From Eudorina sp. 2006-703-Eu-15 (Eukaryota > Chlorophyta > Chlorophyceae > Chlamydomonadales > Volvocaceae), in NCBI GenBank assembly GCA_003117195.1, contig BDSI01000039.1:936001-1000000 (forward strand): a stretch of 64,000 nucleotides of DNA, written 5' to 3'. The notes below the pieces were generated by a model that saw only the letters and a list, made by a program, of their open reading frames with translations, was not told the origin of the DNA and ran no database searches. Within the stretch, counting starts at the first letter, position 1. The number at the start of each line of letters is the position of its first letter. Shown piece by piece: positions 37,901-48,639 of this stretch. The position numbers and the translations under genes were made by a program.

Positions 37901-38920
37901 CAGACCCGACCGGAAGTGATCGGCGGTGCCCAGTCCATCACAAGCACAAACACGACGTCAACTGCACAATTGCTCCCTGTCCGCACCCGACAGCAAGCGC
38001 AGGCCCTGGGCATTGGTGCCAGCCCCGTCGGTGATCTGGCGCGCAGGGGCAGGATAGGGTCATGCTAGGTAACGGACCTGCGCGGTCACACAGCAATCCA
38101 TGAGCAGCTAAGCTAGGCCGCCACCAGCAGCAAGACCCCGACTGTACACTGCCCCTGCATTGGGGAGCGCACGTAGGTCGCGGGCCTCTGTGCCTTCCGC
38201 GCCGTGCGACGACGCGGGGGCCCCTGCAGCCCGCTCACCAGGCCCGTGACGAGGACAACCGTCGGGACGAAGATCACATGCTGCTTGTGTGGACCCAGGT
38301 CGCTCCTGGTGATGCAGTAGCCGCTGGCAATTACCAGCAGCACAGCCTGGAAGAGAAAGAAGGGACATGGGTGCCGGGTGACCATCGGATGTAGGCCCGC
38401 GCCTGGCTCCCCAAAACCCCTCGGCCGTAGCAACAGAAGCAGCCCATCACGCGCACATCTCACTGGTGAGACATTCTCATTGCAATCCCAGTGCAAGAGT
38501 GTAGTTGCGGAACCGGCAACGTGTGCAGCTTCCTTGTACATCGTTCAATTGCGCACTGTTCGCGAATATCTCCCAACCCCGGCTTACCAGGAACATGCTA
38601 CGTGATACATTGAAGAACAGCAGGTACAGAAGATACGCCACTGTTCCCTCGTGGCCCTTAACTCTATGGGTCGCCCAGCCCAGCGACGCGCTGGATTCGA
38701 TGCCGTCCGCGCAAATGATAATCACTAACGCCGTGTAGATGAACCATGCCCTGCTTACAACCTTCCGGCGCATCAGCGCGTACGCACAGGCAATGAGCCA
38801 AAGGCCCCACCAGGCAATACATTTTGCCAAGCTAAAATACTGCGAGAATTGTGCAGTAATCGAGTGATCTGTCTGGTAATCGTTGAAATCCGGGTTGCTA
38901 CCCGGCCCAGTGTCAGCCAT
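34972..38920 (-). CDS. Multi-pass membrane protein, lung-7TM-receptor-like
   Basis: Seven exons join in frame to 506 aa: 38920-38588, 38346-38239, 37807-37655, 37175-37134, 36928-36685, 36161-36053, 35503-34972. Hydrophobic segments follow a lung-7TM (GPR107/TMEM87-type) plan. There is TM1 near residue 30 (AKCIAWWGLWLIACAYAL), then TM2, TM3 ending NVSRSMFL, TM4 followed by GYCITRSDLG, TM5, TM6 (SVWFVCAVLNLAALILSWLY), a cytosolic loop with DNPFTDAYAP, and a very hydrophobic last helix. After it comes RPQGESSYLMIGFSEEDAEE, like the acidic SEEE stretch after the last helix of TMEM87. The C-terminal 140 residues are disordered and Pro/Ala/Gly-rich. Unlike the family, it has almost no lumenal N-terminal domain and no clear signal peptide. 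Family assignment is by pattern only. One intron holds an ACC-rich tract (about 36561-36600). Confidence 0.6.
37045..37061 (+). repeat. (GAAT)n microsatellite
   Basis: Four units of GAAT in an intron of the 7TM-like gene; one of four ATGA/ATTC-type tracts in the window. Confidence 0.8.
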
Positions 38921-40440
38921 CTTGCAACTACTACCAATATGGCCTCAACAACTACAAAAACCGGTCTATGATAACATTGAATGTGGACACATGTTCGACT
39001 TCTCTTCGGGTTACGACCTGAACGAGATGGTTTCGGGGGAAGCCGAGAGCGCACACCGTAAGCAGCGCACACCATCAGACGCCGTCAGACTAATTTAGAC
39101 AAATATTAAAAATGAACGGAAATTATTAGGTGCAGCTTATGGTTGTGTTGTGACCCGCGCAATTTTCCGAGGCCCATGCCTCATCGAGCGATGTTGCAGC
39201 GTGGGGGCAGACTTGGGCAGAGTGGCATGAGCTTCCACTGAGTATGGCGTTCGTGCTGCTGCACTCTGAAGCGATGGTTCGTTGAGCAATGGTCACTCCT
39301 TGGGATACGACGTTCTACCTGGCCCTCGCCGGGTTGAGCGACTTGAGCCGCACGCAGTTGGGCATAGGCGACATCAAACACATGCATACTAATCATTCGG
39401 CCCCTTGTACAGGTGAGTACAAAGCATTGTGCAGATGTGGGGTTCTTGGGTTTTCTGTCGGAGTTACATAAAGGCCAGTTTCCGTGTTATCACATGGCAA
39501 AACGGTTCAAACACACCTAAACGCATGACCTAGACGGGAGGTAGGACTCTTCTGAGCCTGACACGAGCGGAACGTTGGCTTGAAGGTTGGTCGGCCTCAC
39601 TGCTACACCTAACCGCGGCGCACTGACACACAGCACCCGCTGCTCTACTTCAGGTGGATCTCGACAGGAGACGCCTACGCCCAGACGTTGCACGGTTGTC
39701 AAAGCGCCATCCTCAGGAGAGGATCAAAGTCGCGCCATCGCTTGTAAACGCCCTGCTCTTCGGACTGATATGCAATGTGTGTGCTTGCGGCATAGAGACA
39801 ACAGCACCCGCGCTGCGACTGATTTTATACCTGTACGGTTACCTCTCCCAGACGCGTCTCGGCCGAAGGCAGTCAGCTGTCGGCAATTACATGCCAACAG
39901 GCACACGCCATTTGCCACATTTGAAGCATGCGGAACACCAAGTCCATCCACTGAATCCCCGCTACTGTTTCAATCCTGCTGCAGTCCAGTGCCAGCAATT
40001 TCAACCTGCGATGGTGATGCACTCACCATCCGTACACATTCAGTTGAATACCTCAGCCTGTTGTCCCACCAAGCCAGCGCTCTCAAACACGGATCTATCC
40101 AGCCTCTGAATACACCATCCCGCGGCATGGGCCATGTGGTCCTTGAGCCGCCGTGAGCTCGTCCGACAATGCCCGATTCAACGATGCCACCGACGCGACA
40201 TGGTCGGGCTATCTTTTGTGCAACACCGCCCCTGAGCGTACCGCACGAGCCGGTGGCCGCTGCGCCAACCACGTGGCATGGGACCTGGTATACGAATGGC
40301 AGCCAGTCCTGCAATCAATTTCGGCAGCTACGAATCTTGCGCGTGCTTTCGTAGCAGCGGTGCTTTACAAAGCAGCAATGCGCCATCAACGAAAATAAGT
40401 CATTGTGAGCGCTCATGCCCTCTTGCCTAACGCCGCGCGC
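38921..40440. other. Intergenic: NASP 3' end and 7TM-like promoter, with doubtful ORF
   Basis: 1.5 kb between two minus-strand genes. On the plus strand an ATG at 39289 could be spliced at 39412 to an acceptor at about 39652, with open frames running to 40156 or 40109. Both downstream frames are open and neither gives a recognisable protein, so I do not call a gene. Confidence 0.4.
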
Positions 40441-42568
40441 CTAGTTGGCCTCAGCTGGAACCGCACCCGCATCTGTTGCAGGTTCCTCGGTCCGCGCCTT
40501 CTTCGCCTGCTGGCCCTCTTCGCGAGTCTCCACAACCGCGATCGCCTCAAATCCGGCCGCGGTTTCTCCTCCTGCCGCTGACCCCCCACCCATCAGGTCC
40601 TCAAGCGTCCGCTTGGCAGTGGCGGGTGCGATGGGTGGGGCAGCATTGGCGGCGTCGGTAGCGGGTGCCCGCTTGTCTGCCGGTGGCGCCTCGTTGCTTG
40701 CGGGCCCCGACGGCTGCAGCGTGATGCGCTTCGTGCCCCGGCCCACGGTGCCCAGAGAGATGGGTCCGGCCGCGGGCTTGGACCCGCCCGACTCCAAGTC
40801 CGCCATGGCCTTCTTGAAGCATTGCCTGGGCCGGGTCGAACATTTTGGCACAGGTGTCAAACAGGACGCAATCGCCAGACATCCAGCAGCTGGGCATGAC
40901 GCTGCCCCGACACTCTGGTTTGCTGGCGGCATGGTTAGAGAAGAGACCCGCGGCATGTCATACCCACTGACACTCAACGCCCACATACGGTATATGCAGC
41001 AAGGAAAACTGCAAACGCGACCCCCATTACAACCCAAGAAGAAAACCCCAACCGAGCTCCGCACGGATTGCAGCGGACATGCACCCAGCCACCTTTCACT
41101 TCAGGCGCGTGCTTCGCTCTTTCACGCGGCCCTCCTAGATGTCCCAGAGTGCGCACTGCCTGCCGCGCCCTGGGCCCATTCTCACTTGATGCCCTCCTTG
41201 ATTGTCACTTGGTTGGCGATGGCCTCCTTGAGCCCCTCCGCGTTCTCGTGCAGCTCCGCGATGATGCCGCGAAGGTCGTCTGACAGGCCCTGCAGCCGCC
41301 GACCCTCCTCCTCCGCAGCCTCGCCGCCCGAGCCGTCCGTGGGCAGCTCCGCCAGCTTCTCCTCAGTCTCTGCAACGGCCGCCTCCAGGGAGGCCAGCGC
41401 CGCGTTGGTGACAGTGAGCGCCTCATCCGGCTTCTCCGCAAAGGTCAGCGCCTTGGACAGCCAGTACTGTGTCTCCGCGACACGGCGATGGTGACGGGGT
41501 TGGACGGCCTCCAACTGTTCAAGACCCTGCTTGTAGCACTCCACTGCAGCACAGCAACATGGCGGACGGTTTTATGAGGCCGAGGGTCAAAAGATATGTT
41601 GTAGCGGGCGCGGAAGAAACCTGTGCAGTGGCCGAGGGGATGATCAGGCCAAACCATGTTCCACACTCAACTCACCCGCCTCGTCAAACTGCTCCTCCTC
41701 CAGCTTGATGTCGCCAAGAGCCTTGTGGACGTCGGCGAGCTTGTCACGGTGCATCTCCGGGGTGTTCTCCTCGTAGATGAGACGCGCCATCTCCAGCATC
41801 TCCCAGGCGAGCTTCATGTCGTCATCCTCATCCGCACCCTCGGCCGCCTCGCCGGCCCCAGCACCCTCGCCTGCCTCCTCGCTGCCCGCAGTACCCTTGC
41901 CTGCCTCCTCGGCCCCCTTATCACCATCATCCGCGTCCGCCTTCTCCTCATCACCATCATGTTCAATCTCGTCCGCGTTGGCCTTGGCGTCGGTTCCTGC
42001 CTGAGCCTCCGTGGCGTCGACGTCAGTTGCTGCTGGGCCCGCCTCGGCGGCCTCCGGCTCCTTCGTCTCCGCAGTGGCATCCTTCATCGACGCGTCGTTG
42101 GCCTCTGGAATGAGATGTGGCAAAACACCGTAGGTCGGCTTTAGGTAACACGCCAGGGTGTGAGTTCGCATTTTCATCATGAGCAATGTCCATGCAGATT
42201 GCCTTACCGGACGGTGCGGCGTCAGCACCATCCGCGTCCTGCTTGGCGGGACAGGGAGCGGTCTCGGCAGCTTTGGGCACCGCCTGGGCATTTCCGGGCT
42301 TCACAGTCGCCTTAGTGGAACCTAGAACTTCCGTGGCGTTGCGTGCGACCTCGAAAACGGCGATGCCGTAGTACAAGTAAACTGGCGCGCTTTCAATTGC
42401 ACTACCCCCATAATGCTTCTCATAAGCGCGCAACGCCTTGCACAAGAGCTCCATAGCTTTATCAGGATCATCATCAATAAGGTTCTTGCCCTCCTTCACT
42501 TTCGCCGCTGCGATCTCAATGTCCCAGACAGCTTCCTCAGCGCCAACATTTGGAGCGTCGTCAGCCAT
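40441..42568 (-). CDS. NASP: NASP/Hif1-type histone chaperone
   Basis: Homologue of nuclear autoantigenic sperm protein, a TPR-type chaperone for histones H3-H4 and H1. Four exons join in frame to 510 aa: 42568-42208, 42104-41676, 41543-41186, 40825-40441. TPR1 is at residues 20-60 (KAMELLCKALRAYEKHYG, then APVYLYYGIAVFEVAR). TPR2 is interrupted by a long Asp/Glu/Ala-rich block, the family hallmark, and resumes at DDDMKLAWEMLEMARLIYEE. TPR3 and TPR4 follow (KALGDIKLEEEQFDEAVE; ETQYWLSKALTFAEKPDEAL), then a coiled helix. The tail is Ala/Pro-rich with basic patches (TAKRTLEDLM; QQAKKARTEEP) that look like a nuclear localisation signal. Confidence 0.92.
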
Positions 42569-43017
42569 TATATAAAAATGGCAACCAAACGTATGAACTG
42601 GGAGGTCCTCGAATTGCACAGAACACTAGCTTATAACAAACAGAAACGTTAGCTTAAACAAATAACACATACACAGTATCCTAAGGCTCTGAGTCAATAT
42701 TATGCAAGAAATAACCAAAATATTTCTTACCTGTTGTATCAAAATGTCATGTATTCGAACTGGGGCTTGTCGTAAAGCCTGAGGGACGCGCCGTACATTT
42801 CTCGCAAATTTCACAGCTCAAGTATGGCAGCTCTAGCCATCATGCCTCCTTTAGTTTTTCAAAAAACGTCACGGGAGAGCCACTGCAACCATGGTAAGTC
42901 CACGCGTGTCAACGAAGGCGTAGATGTTAGCCCAAATGAGCGCATGTCCCGCGTTTTAAATTGGGTTAACGAGGCACTGTCAATTATTTGTGCCACTCTG
43001 GCACCTCTCTGCCTGTA
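42569..43017. other. Divergent interval, NASP / unknown tandem gene A
   Basis: 449 bp between start codons on opposite strands, AT-richer than its surroundings. It must serve as promoter for NASP and probably for the unknown gene A. An ATG-led reading frame at 42824-42890 followed by a good donor (GGTAAGT) might be an upstream exon of gene A, but its phase does not fit the next exon. Confidence 0.45.
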
Positions 43018-44549
43018 ATGGCGTTTCTATCCGTGGCCGGATGTCATCCCTTCCGTCGCATGGCACAGCCGCCACGGAAGGAGCTCAAGCCACCACAGGA
43101 ACTGGTTGACGCTATTCAACAGAGCGAGGATATGACGGTATGGTTTGTGATTTCCGGTGGGCGCCGGTGCTACCTGCGTGAGATTTCTGTCCGACCCACG
43201 GGTCGCTGCGTTCTGCCTTTAACTTCGCTTATGCGCACAGTTTGATTTAGTGAATTGCAACGCTGTGTTGGCTACGCCAATCAAAATGCATCAAATCTCT
43301 GAGAGTATCTGCGGCTGCTGCGGCCCGGCCGTCGGCCGTGCTAATGGCCGACTTCGCGGTTTCCTCAGCCGCCGACTCTCCGCGTCTGCTCTCGCCGCAG
43401 GCGCCGTCGGAGTTCTCCAATGATGGCGAGTTCGGCAACGACGTCCCGCGTGCCATCCGCAACCGGCTATCGCACGAGACTCCCCAGAAGCTATCCCACG
43501 ATGAGGGGCGCGGCCAGCAAACCGAGATGTCCAAACAGGAACTGAAGGTACGGCTGTCGGCGTGTGATGGAATCGTGGGTGCGGAAAAGAGCGATCCTGG
43601 AGTGGATCACAACTGTCTGTTAGCAAATCATCGGCGGTTGTAGCACGATGACGTATCGTAAGGTGAGCCCCCGACCGCGCTTGTGAGCGCTTGTGGGCGG
43701 CGTGCCAACAAGTGAAAATAAGCGACGGCGTCTGTTGACAGGGCGGCTGATCAATTTTGCCGCGACCGCGCCGTCACACCCGCGCATTTGGACCCACGAC
43801 CCAGCCAGGGTGTGAGCGGCGAGGCGAAGTTTCCTGTCACGCCCGAACGACCCGGCGCATGTGCGCAGGACCCTCCATTTTTGTAGCACTGGCTTTTACG
43901 TGTGAGAAAACGCGCGCTTGCCCAATCATAATGTTGACGGAATCGTGTTGCCGGACTAACGCCTCGCCGCCGTTCCCAATGCCCCGTCGTGGCCGTCGCG
44001 CTCCGGAACCTACCGCCCGAAACGCACCGCTGCGACGTCTTCGCCTCGTTGGCATCTGGGTCGCCCTTCTGTCGCGACGCTGTTCCTGACCAGGACCACA
44101 TGGACGAGGTGCGGCTCCAGGGGTTGAAAAGAAACTGGCTGCAGGGGTGTCCGTGAATGAATGAATGAATGAATGAATGAATGAATGAATGAACGCGGCT
44201 CCAGGGGTGGCCATGTGCTTGCACGCTCTGACGTTGATCATCATCAGCCTCCTAACCGCGCGCAATCGCAAAGGGGTTGTACGCCGGAATGGCAACGGGC
44301 TGCATCTGCCACGGTTCCTCCTGGCGCGTGTGCTCTGTTGGCCTGGTGGGTCGGATTCGTCCTGACCGGACTTTGGCGCCCTGTCGTGCGCCGCAGGTGC
44401 GGATGATGCAGTACGAGAAGACGCGTCATGACCGTTACGACCGCAACCACCCGGGCATCGGCTCCGCGGGCCGCGGCGATGAGGGAGCGCAGTCCTCGGC
44501 GCTCAAGCGAGGCGAGGCGGGCGGCCGCATGCGCTACGGACACGACTGA
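43018..44549 (+). CDS. Unknown small protein, tandem copy A
   Basis: Three exons (43018-43137, 43401-43547, 44397-44549) join in phase 0 to 139 aa. I do not recognise the family. The support is strong because a diverged second copy downstream has the same exon boundaries and phases. Visible features: a 14-residue hydrophobic/basic start (a Met at 43060 is an alternative start), the acidic exon-1 end ELVDAIQQSEDMT, exon 2 with SNDGEFGNDVPR and NRLSHE ending MSKQELK, and the best conserved exon 3, MQYEKTRHDRYDRNHPGIG...GRMRYGHD at the stop. It is charged, probably soluble, with no signal peptide or TM segment. The intron before exon 3 carries an ATGA microsatellite. Confidence 0.75.
44154..44193 (+). 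repeat. (TGAA)n microsatellite, about ten units
   Basis: Forty bases of perfect TGAA repeats in the second intron of unknown gene A, the longest such tract in the window. Confidence 0.95.
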
Positions 44550-45267
44550 GGGGGAAGGAGAGCCCGGCGGTGCCTGCCGTTCCTGCTGTTGGTCGCGGAA
44601 TGAGCGAGGCGGGGTTGCAACCCCAAGACTGGAACGCGCGGGGCCGTGCACGAGATCTGACTTATCCGCGGCGATTGTCGTACGGTGGAAGATGCGCGCG
44701 TCTGGGGCCGTCGATGGTTGTACACCGCGTAGAGGCGGTTAGGCTTAGTATTAGGTTTAATAAAGGATGGGCTTATTTTGTGTGTATGTGTGTGTTACAT
44801 GGTTGGGGGTGCATAACCCCATACCTGTACAACTACCCATGCGAGAGGGCTGATGGTTGGTCAGCTGTGACGGCTGACGGGGCGTTGGGAGTTGCGTGCG
44901 ACGTCAGGGCGTGCCGAGGGCCCTGCGGTGTGCCGTGGTACGGAGGTTCGGACGTACAGTTCGACTGAGAGGTCGCACCAGTTGTTAATACCGCCCCACG
45001 CAATCGCGCGTGTATTGTATCTTTCCTTTGTATGCTTCGAGGCCTCCCTTGGGTGCTTTCGCGACCACCAGGCGCTGAGGCCTCAAGCTGTAGGGAAGGC
45101 GCGGCAAGGCCCGCCATCGGAACATCTTGGCACAGCAAATCGCCTCGGGCTCGTCTGTCTCTGTAAGGGCTTGCCTACATCCAGACCCAAGGACCAGACG
45201 CATGAGTACGGCGCTCGCCCGTCGGTACGCAAACCCTCGGATCACCACGAGCTCATTGGCCAGTCAG

Positions 45268-45305
45268 CATGAACCTCGAAATGGGTCATGAACCTCGAAA
45301 TGGGT
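45268..45305 (+). repeat. Tandem 19-bp repeat, two units
   Basis: The unit CATGAACCTCGAAATGGGT occurs twice head to tail, followed by the first four bases of a third. Confidence 0.9.
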
Positions 45306-45968
45306 CATGCGCTGGCCCGGTCGGGCGGGCGGGGGCAGGACGGCGGTGGCCGGTGGGGTGTGGTGTTGAAACGAACCGACTGCCCAGAAACACCCAGCCC
45401 GGCGACAACTACTGACGGGGGTGGTGGGGGCGCCAGGCGCGGTGCTGAAGCTGCAGCGTGGCGCACAGTACACCAGCGGGGAGACAGGCCCTTGCGGAAG
45501 GCGCTTGCCGAGTCGAAACCGAAACAAGCTGCGCAGACGCTTGGTGCAGTTCCTTGGGGGGAGGGGGCAGGCGCGCCGCCGTTCGAGCGCGTGCGCCCGA
45601 CACCCCCTACGAACCTACGGGTGTTTGCTGTCAGCTGCCGGGCAGCCGCAGGCATCCATCACGCTCCTGAATGTCCACAGCAGACGGAGACGGCAGCAGC
45701 GACCTGCTGCGCCAGCTCGGCGGCCGTGCACGGCAAACTGCGGGCAACTCTGACCGCTGACCCGTGGGACGCTGCCATGTAATCGGTGTACAAGCGGTCA
45801 CCGAGCCGCAGGTCCGTATTTTCTTCCTGCCCCAAGTTGTTATGGTAGCTTTACATTTCTTGAACCACACGAGACCACAATCTACCCAAGGCCGCAGATC
45901 GACAGATTTAGGGCTGTCATATTGTTGTTGATTCGAACGTCTGTTGCAGCCTGTGACGGTCTGCCCCG

Positions 45969-46229
45969 GTGACTGACTTAGACTTAGGTGACTTGGCCTT
46001 GTCGGCTTCATTATCGGAAGCGAGCACCCGGAGCCCCTTCGCAAGCCGGTGCGCTCCGGATGATGATGGTGAGTTCTGCAGCTTGGAGCCGCGGTCGCGG
46101 GTCCGTCGCGTCGCAATTGCGCGGCCCGCCCGATTGCGCACCGCGGCATGCGACAAAACTGAACGCGAACACGACCTGACCGCGAACACCTGCGCGGTCG
46201 CTCCCCAAGACGGTGAAAGAAATGAATGA
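45969..46229 (+). pseudogene. Possible relic of a third tandem copy
   Basis: The plus-strand frame here contains DDDGEFCSLEPRSRVRR. This aligns with SNDGEFGNDVPRAIRNR of copy A and GDGELGTDAPREPSNR of copy B (shared DGE[FL]-x4-PR-x3-R). The preceding residues (DLALSASLSEAS) resemble the frame upstream of exon 2 in copy A. There is no ATG, no matching exon 3, and the rest of exon 2 is lost. The match is short, so chance is not excluded; it could also be a 5' exon of copy B. Confidence 0.25.
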
Positions 46230-46249
46230 ATGAATGAACGTTACAGCGG
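46220..46249 (-). repeat. (ATTC)n tract with CCGCTGTAAC flank, second copy
   Basis: On the minus strand this reads CCGCTGTAAC then GTTC and ATTC units. It matches 20662-20688 over about 25 bp with one mismatch. GGTGAAAGAAATG is directly repeated on either side of the tract. Confidence 0.75.
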
Positions 46250-46390
46250 TGAAAGAAATGCGGTTCTGCGGTGCTGCGGAGGCCGGTTCCTTAGTCATCG
46301 GCTGCGCGTCCGCGTCGTGACGTTGATTTAAGGTTGCGCCGCTCGCGCATCCAGGCGGAGCCTGAGTCGCCCGCGGACGTGGTTGAGGCC

Positions 46391-47700
46391 ATGAAGCTTG
46401 GCGAGGACGCAGCGGTAGGTGCGAGGCCGCGCTCGGCTAGGGAGTAGGGACTCGCGCCGGGGCGTTACGCACCCCAGTGCTTGCAGCATGCCGTGCCGCG
46501 AACGTGTGCCGTGCCGTGCAACGTGCCGTGCAACGTGCCATGCAACGTGCCGTGCCACGTGCCGTGCAACGTGCCGTGCACGCGCAGTGCCGTGCCCGCC
46601 GCGCGGCGATCGTCGCTCGGTCCCTCACCCAGCGCCCCGGGCCGCGCCCCCACAGACCCCGCCCACGTCCGCCGGTGATGGCGAGCTCGGTACGGACGCC
46701 CCTCGCGAGCCCAGCAACCGACTGTCGTCCGAGATGCACCAGAGGCGAGTGCACGAGGTCGCGGGACTGGAGGGGCGGCAGCACGTCCAGGAGCTCTCCA
46801 AACTGGAACTCAAGGTGCGGTGGAGGGCTCCTGCGCAGTGGAGGAAGAGGGGGCCTCGGGTTCTGGAGCAGGGATCTGACAGCGCGCAAAGGGCATTAAG
46901 GAACGCGTAGCATGGCGGGGCAGAAGTTGCTGAGCATTGCGCCCCGTTGTCAGCACGGTGCGCCCTGACCGAATTTGGATGGAGTGGATCATGTGAAACC
47001 CCGGATGGATACAGTAGAAGCACCCTGATTTCATTTGTTCCCCACGTGTTCTTCACCATGAGCTGCTTCTCGTTGTTCGCCCTCCGTCCACATGTGCGGA
47101 CGTGGGCGTGCAACCCGCGCTCGGCTCGGTGCGGCGTGGTTCCGGTCCCCTCTCCCCTCCGGCCCGTCAACCCGGACGGCGTGCCCGGGGCCTCTCGCGT
47201 CGTGTGCCGCCTGCGTCCCTGACCGACCGCCCACCCGCCGTCATTGTACGGCAGGAGCACATGCACGAGGTACGGCAGTGTGGGTGTGGGGTTGTACGAT
47301 TGTTGCAGCAGCGAAGACGGGCGTAGGCCTCCAGGAGGCCTTAGCGGCACAACTTAGTGCCCCCTGGACGCCGCCATGAATGACTGTGAAAAGGCTTGTA
47401 TGCGATGGCAGCTCGGGGTAGGCCCTCCGGGTAGGCCCCCCGCTGGCCAGGTGGGGACCGAGGACTCGGGCATTCCATTCGGGGCCGCTGTCTCTGCACC
47501 TCAACGGCCCAACCGCTGTGTCGCCTCTTGTCTTGCAGGTACGGGCGATGCAGTACGACAAGGAGCGCCACAACCGGTACGAACGCAGCCACCCGGGCAT
47601 CGGCAAGGCGGGACGCGGGGACCAGGGCATGAGCTCCGCGGCTCTCATCCTGGGCAACGGAGAGCTGGGCGGCGGACGCATGCGTTACGGACACGATTGA
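46391..47700 (+). CDS. Unknown small protein, tandem copy B
   Basis: Diverged duplicate of the gene at 43018-44549. Exons end at 46414, then 46656-46814 and 47539-47700, all phase 0 as in copy A. Exon 3 is the best conserved (MQYDKERHNRYERSHPGIG, then GGRMRYGHD at the stop); exon 2 keeps GDGELGTDAPR, NRLSSEM and ELSKLELK. The first exon has no clear start. The frame matching copy A (PADVVEAMKLGEDAA) is open upstream to about 46296, but its only Met is at 46391, so either a 5' exon is missing from my model or the copy starts short. The first intron contains a 12-bp minisatellite. Both copies keep an intact reading frame, which suggests both are used. Confidence 0.65.
46520..46579 (+). repeat. 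12-bp minisatellite, five units
   Basis: Five head-to-tail units of AACGTGCCGTGC with single-base variants, inside an intron of copy B. It explains the repetitive ORFs seen here on both strands. Confidence 0.9.
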
Positions 47701-48639
47701 GGGAGCGGATGGAGCTGCACACGAGGCAGGCCCGCTTGCATCCAGAACGGCCCAAGGCGCCGATGTTTGGCCGTAGATGTGACGGCAAGGGCTTAAAGGA
47801 GGAGGTGGCTACCGGAGGGGAGGAGGAGCGGCTGGCGCAGCGCGATGCGTCCGTCGTCTTAAGCGGACATGGATTCGTTGAGTTTTAACGTCTAATTGGT
47901 TAAGGCGCATAGCTCCTGCTCGGAAGGGTTGAAAAGAGCCCCCTGCGGGATCGAGAGCTTTGCTCGAGTTGCTTTCGGTGCAGCTCCTGTGGTTGATTGA
48001 TTGCAGTCTGTAGCGCCACAGGCCGGCTGCAGTTGCAAGCGGTTCAGATGCGCACAATCTGCGTGTGCTGAGCTACAGGGTTGGGTGCCGGGATTTACGA
48101 TATGCGTACAGCACCGTACAGTACGGCATCGGCAGTCTGGGACATCATGCATCGGATGTAAACGTTTTGCTAAGCTGCAATCGTGCAGACCGTTACCGCA
48201 TTACGTTTTATTGGCTAGGTACCTGTCAGTTGCGCAGCAGAGAACTCAGCGCCCTGGCGGCTTCCATGGACGTAGTGGTACGGCATGGTCCGTTGGCCGT
48301 TGACAGTCTCCTCAGTCGAGCGCGTTTCTACAACCCTCGATTTTACACAGATTCATAGTTTTGTCACAGTATGATATCGGGAGTTTAATAAGTGGCGCAC
48401 ACGTTTACGTACCCAAAAGCCCTGCAGCTCAAGGAAGGACCTGACGCCTGGAGTATTTCGCTTGAAAGCTCACAAAATGTAACTCAAAACTACTTTTGGA
48501 AGATACAGTTCAAGTGACCGGCGTTGGTTCCACCATGTTTGAAGGAGGCAAATGGACGACCGCCTTCGGCGCTTACAATTAGAAAGTGAAATAGCAACGT
48601 ACGGCAGTTAAAGAAGCACATCGCAGCGCGTTTTGAAAA
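47701..48639. other. Intergenic: copy B 3' end and CIR1-like promoter
   Basis: About 0.9 kb between co-directional genes. A plus-strand ORF ending at 48358 (...LSALAASMDVVVRHG...) reads like protein at its end but has no recognisable motif or splice partner. Confidence 0.45.

Larger units (their letters stand above)
44550..46390. other. Spacer between tandem copies A and B
   Basis: 1.8 kb. It holds the 3' UTR of copy A, a GC-rich stretch with long but unconvincing ORFs on both strands (45288-45782 +), two adjacent 19-bp repeats (45268-45305), an ATGA tract at 46221-46238, and a segment resembling exon 2 of the tandem family (45969-46229). The promoter and any 5' exon of copy B should also be here. 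Confidence 0.5.

Noticed and set aside
46437..46889. Minus-strand ORFs with repeated TARC or THGTWHG units
   Set aside because: They translate the 12-bp minisatellite and overlap exon 2 of copy B on the other strand.
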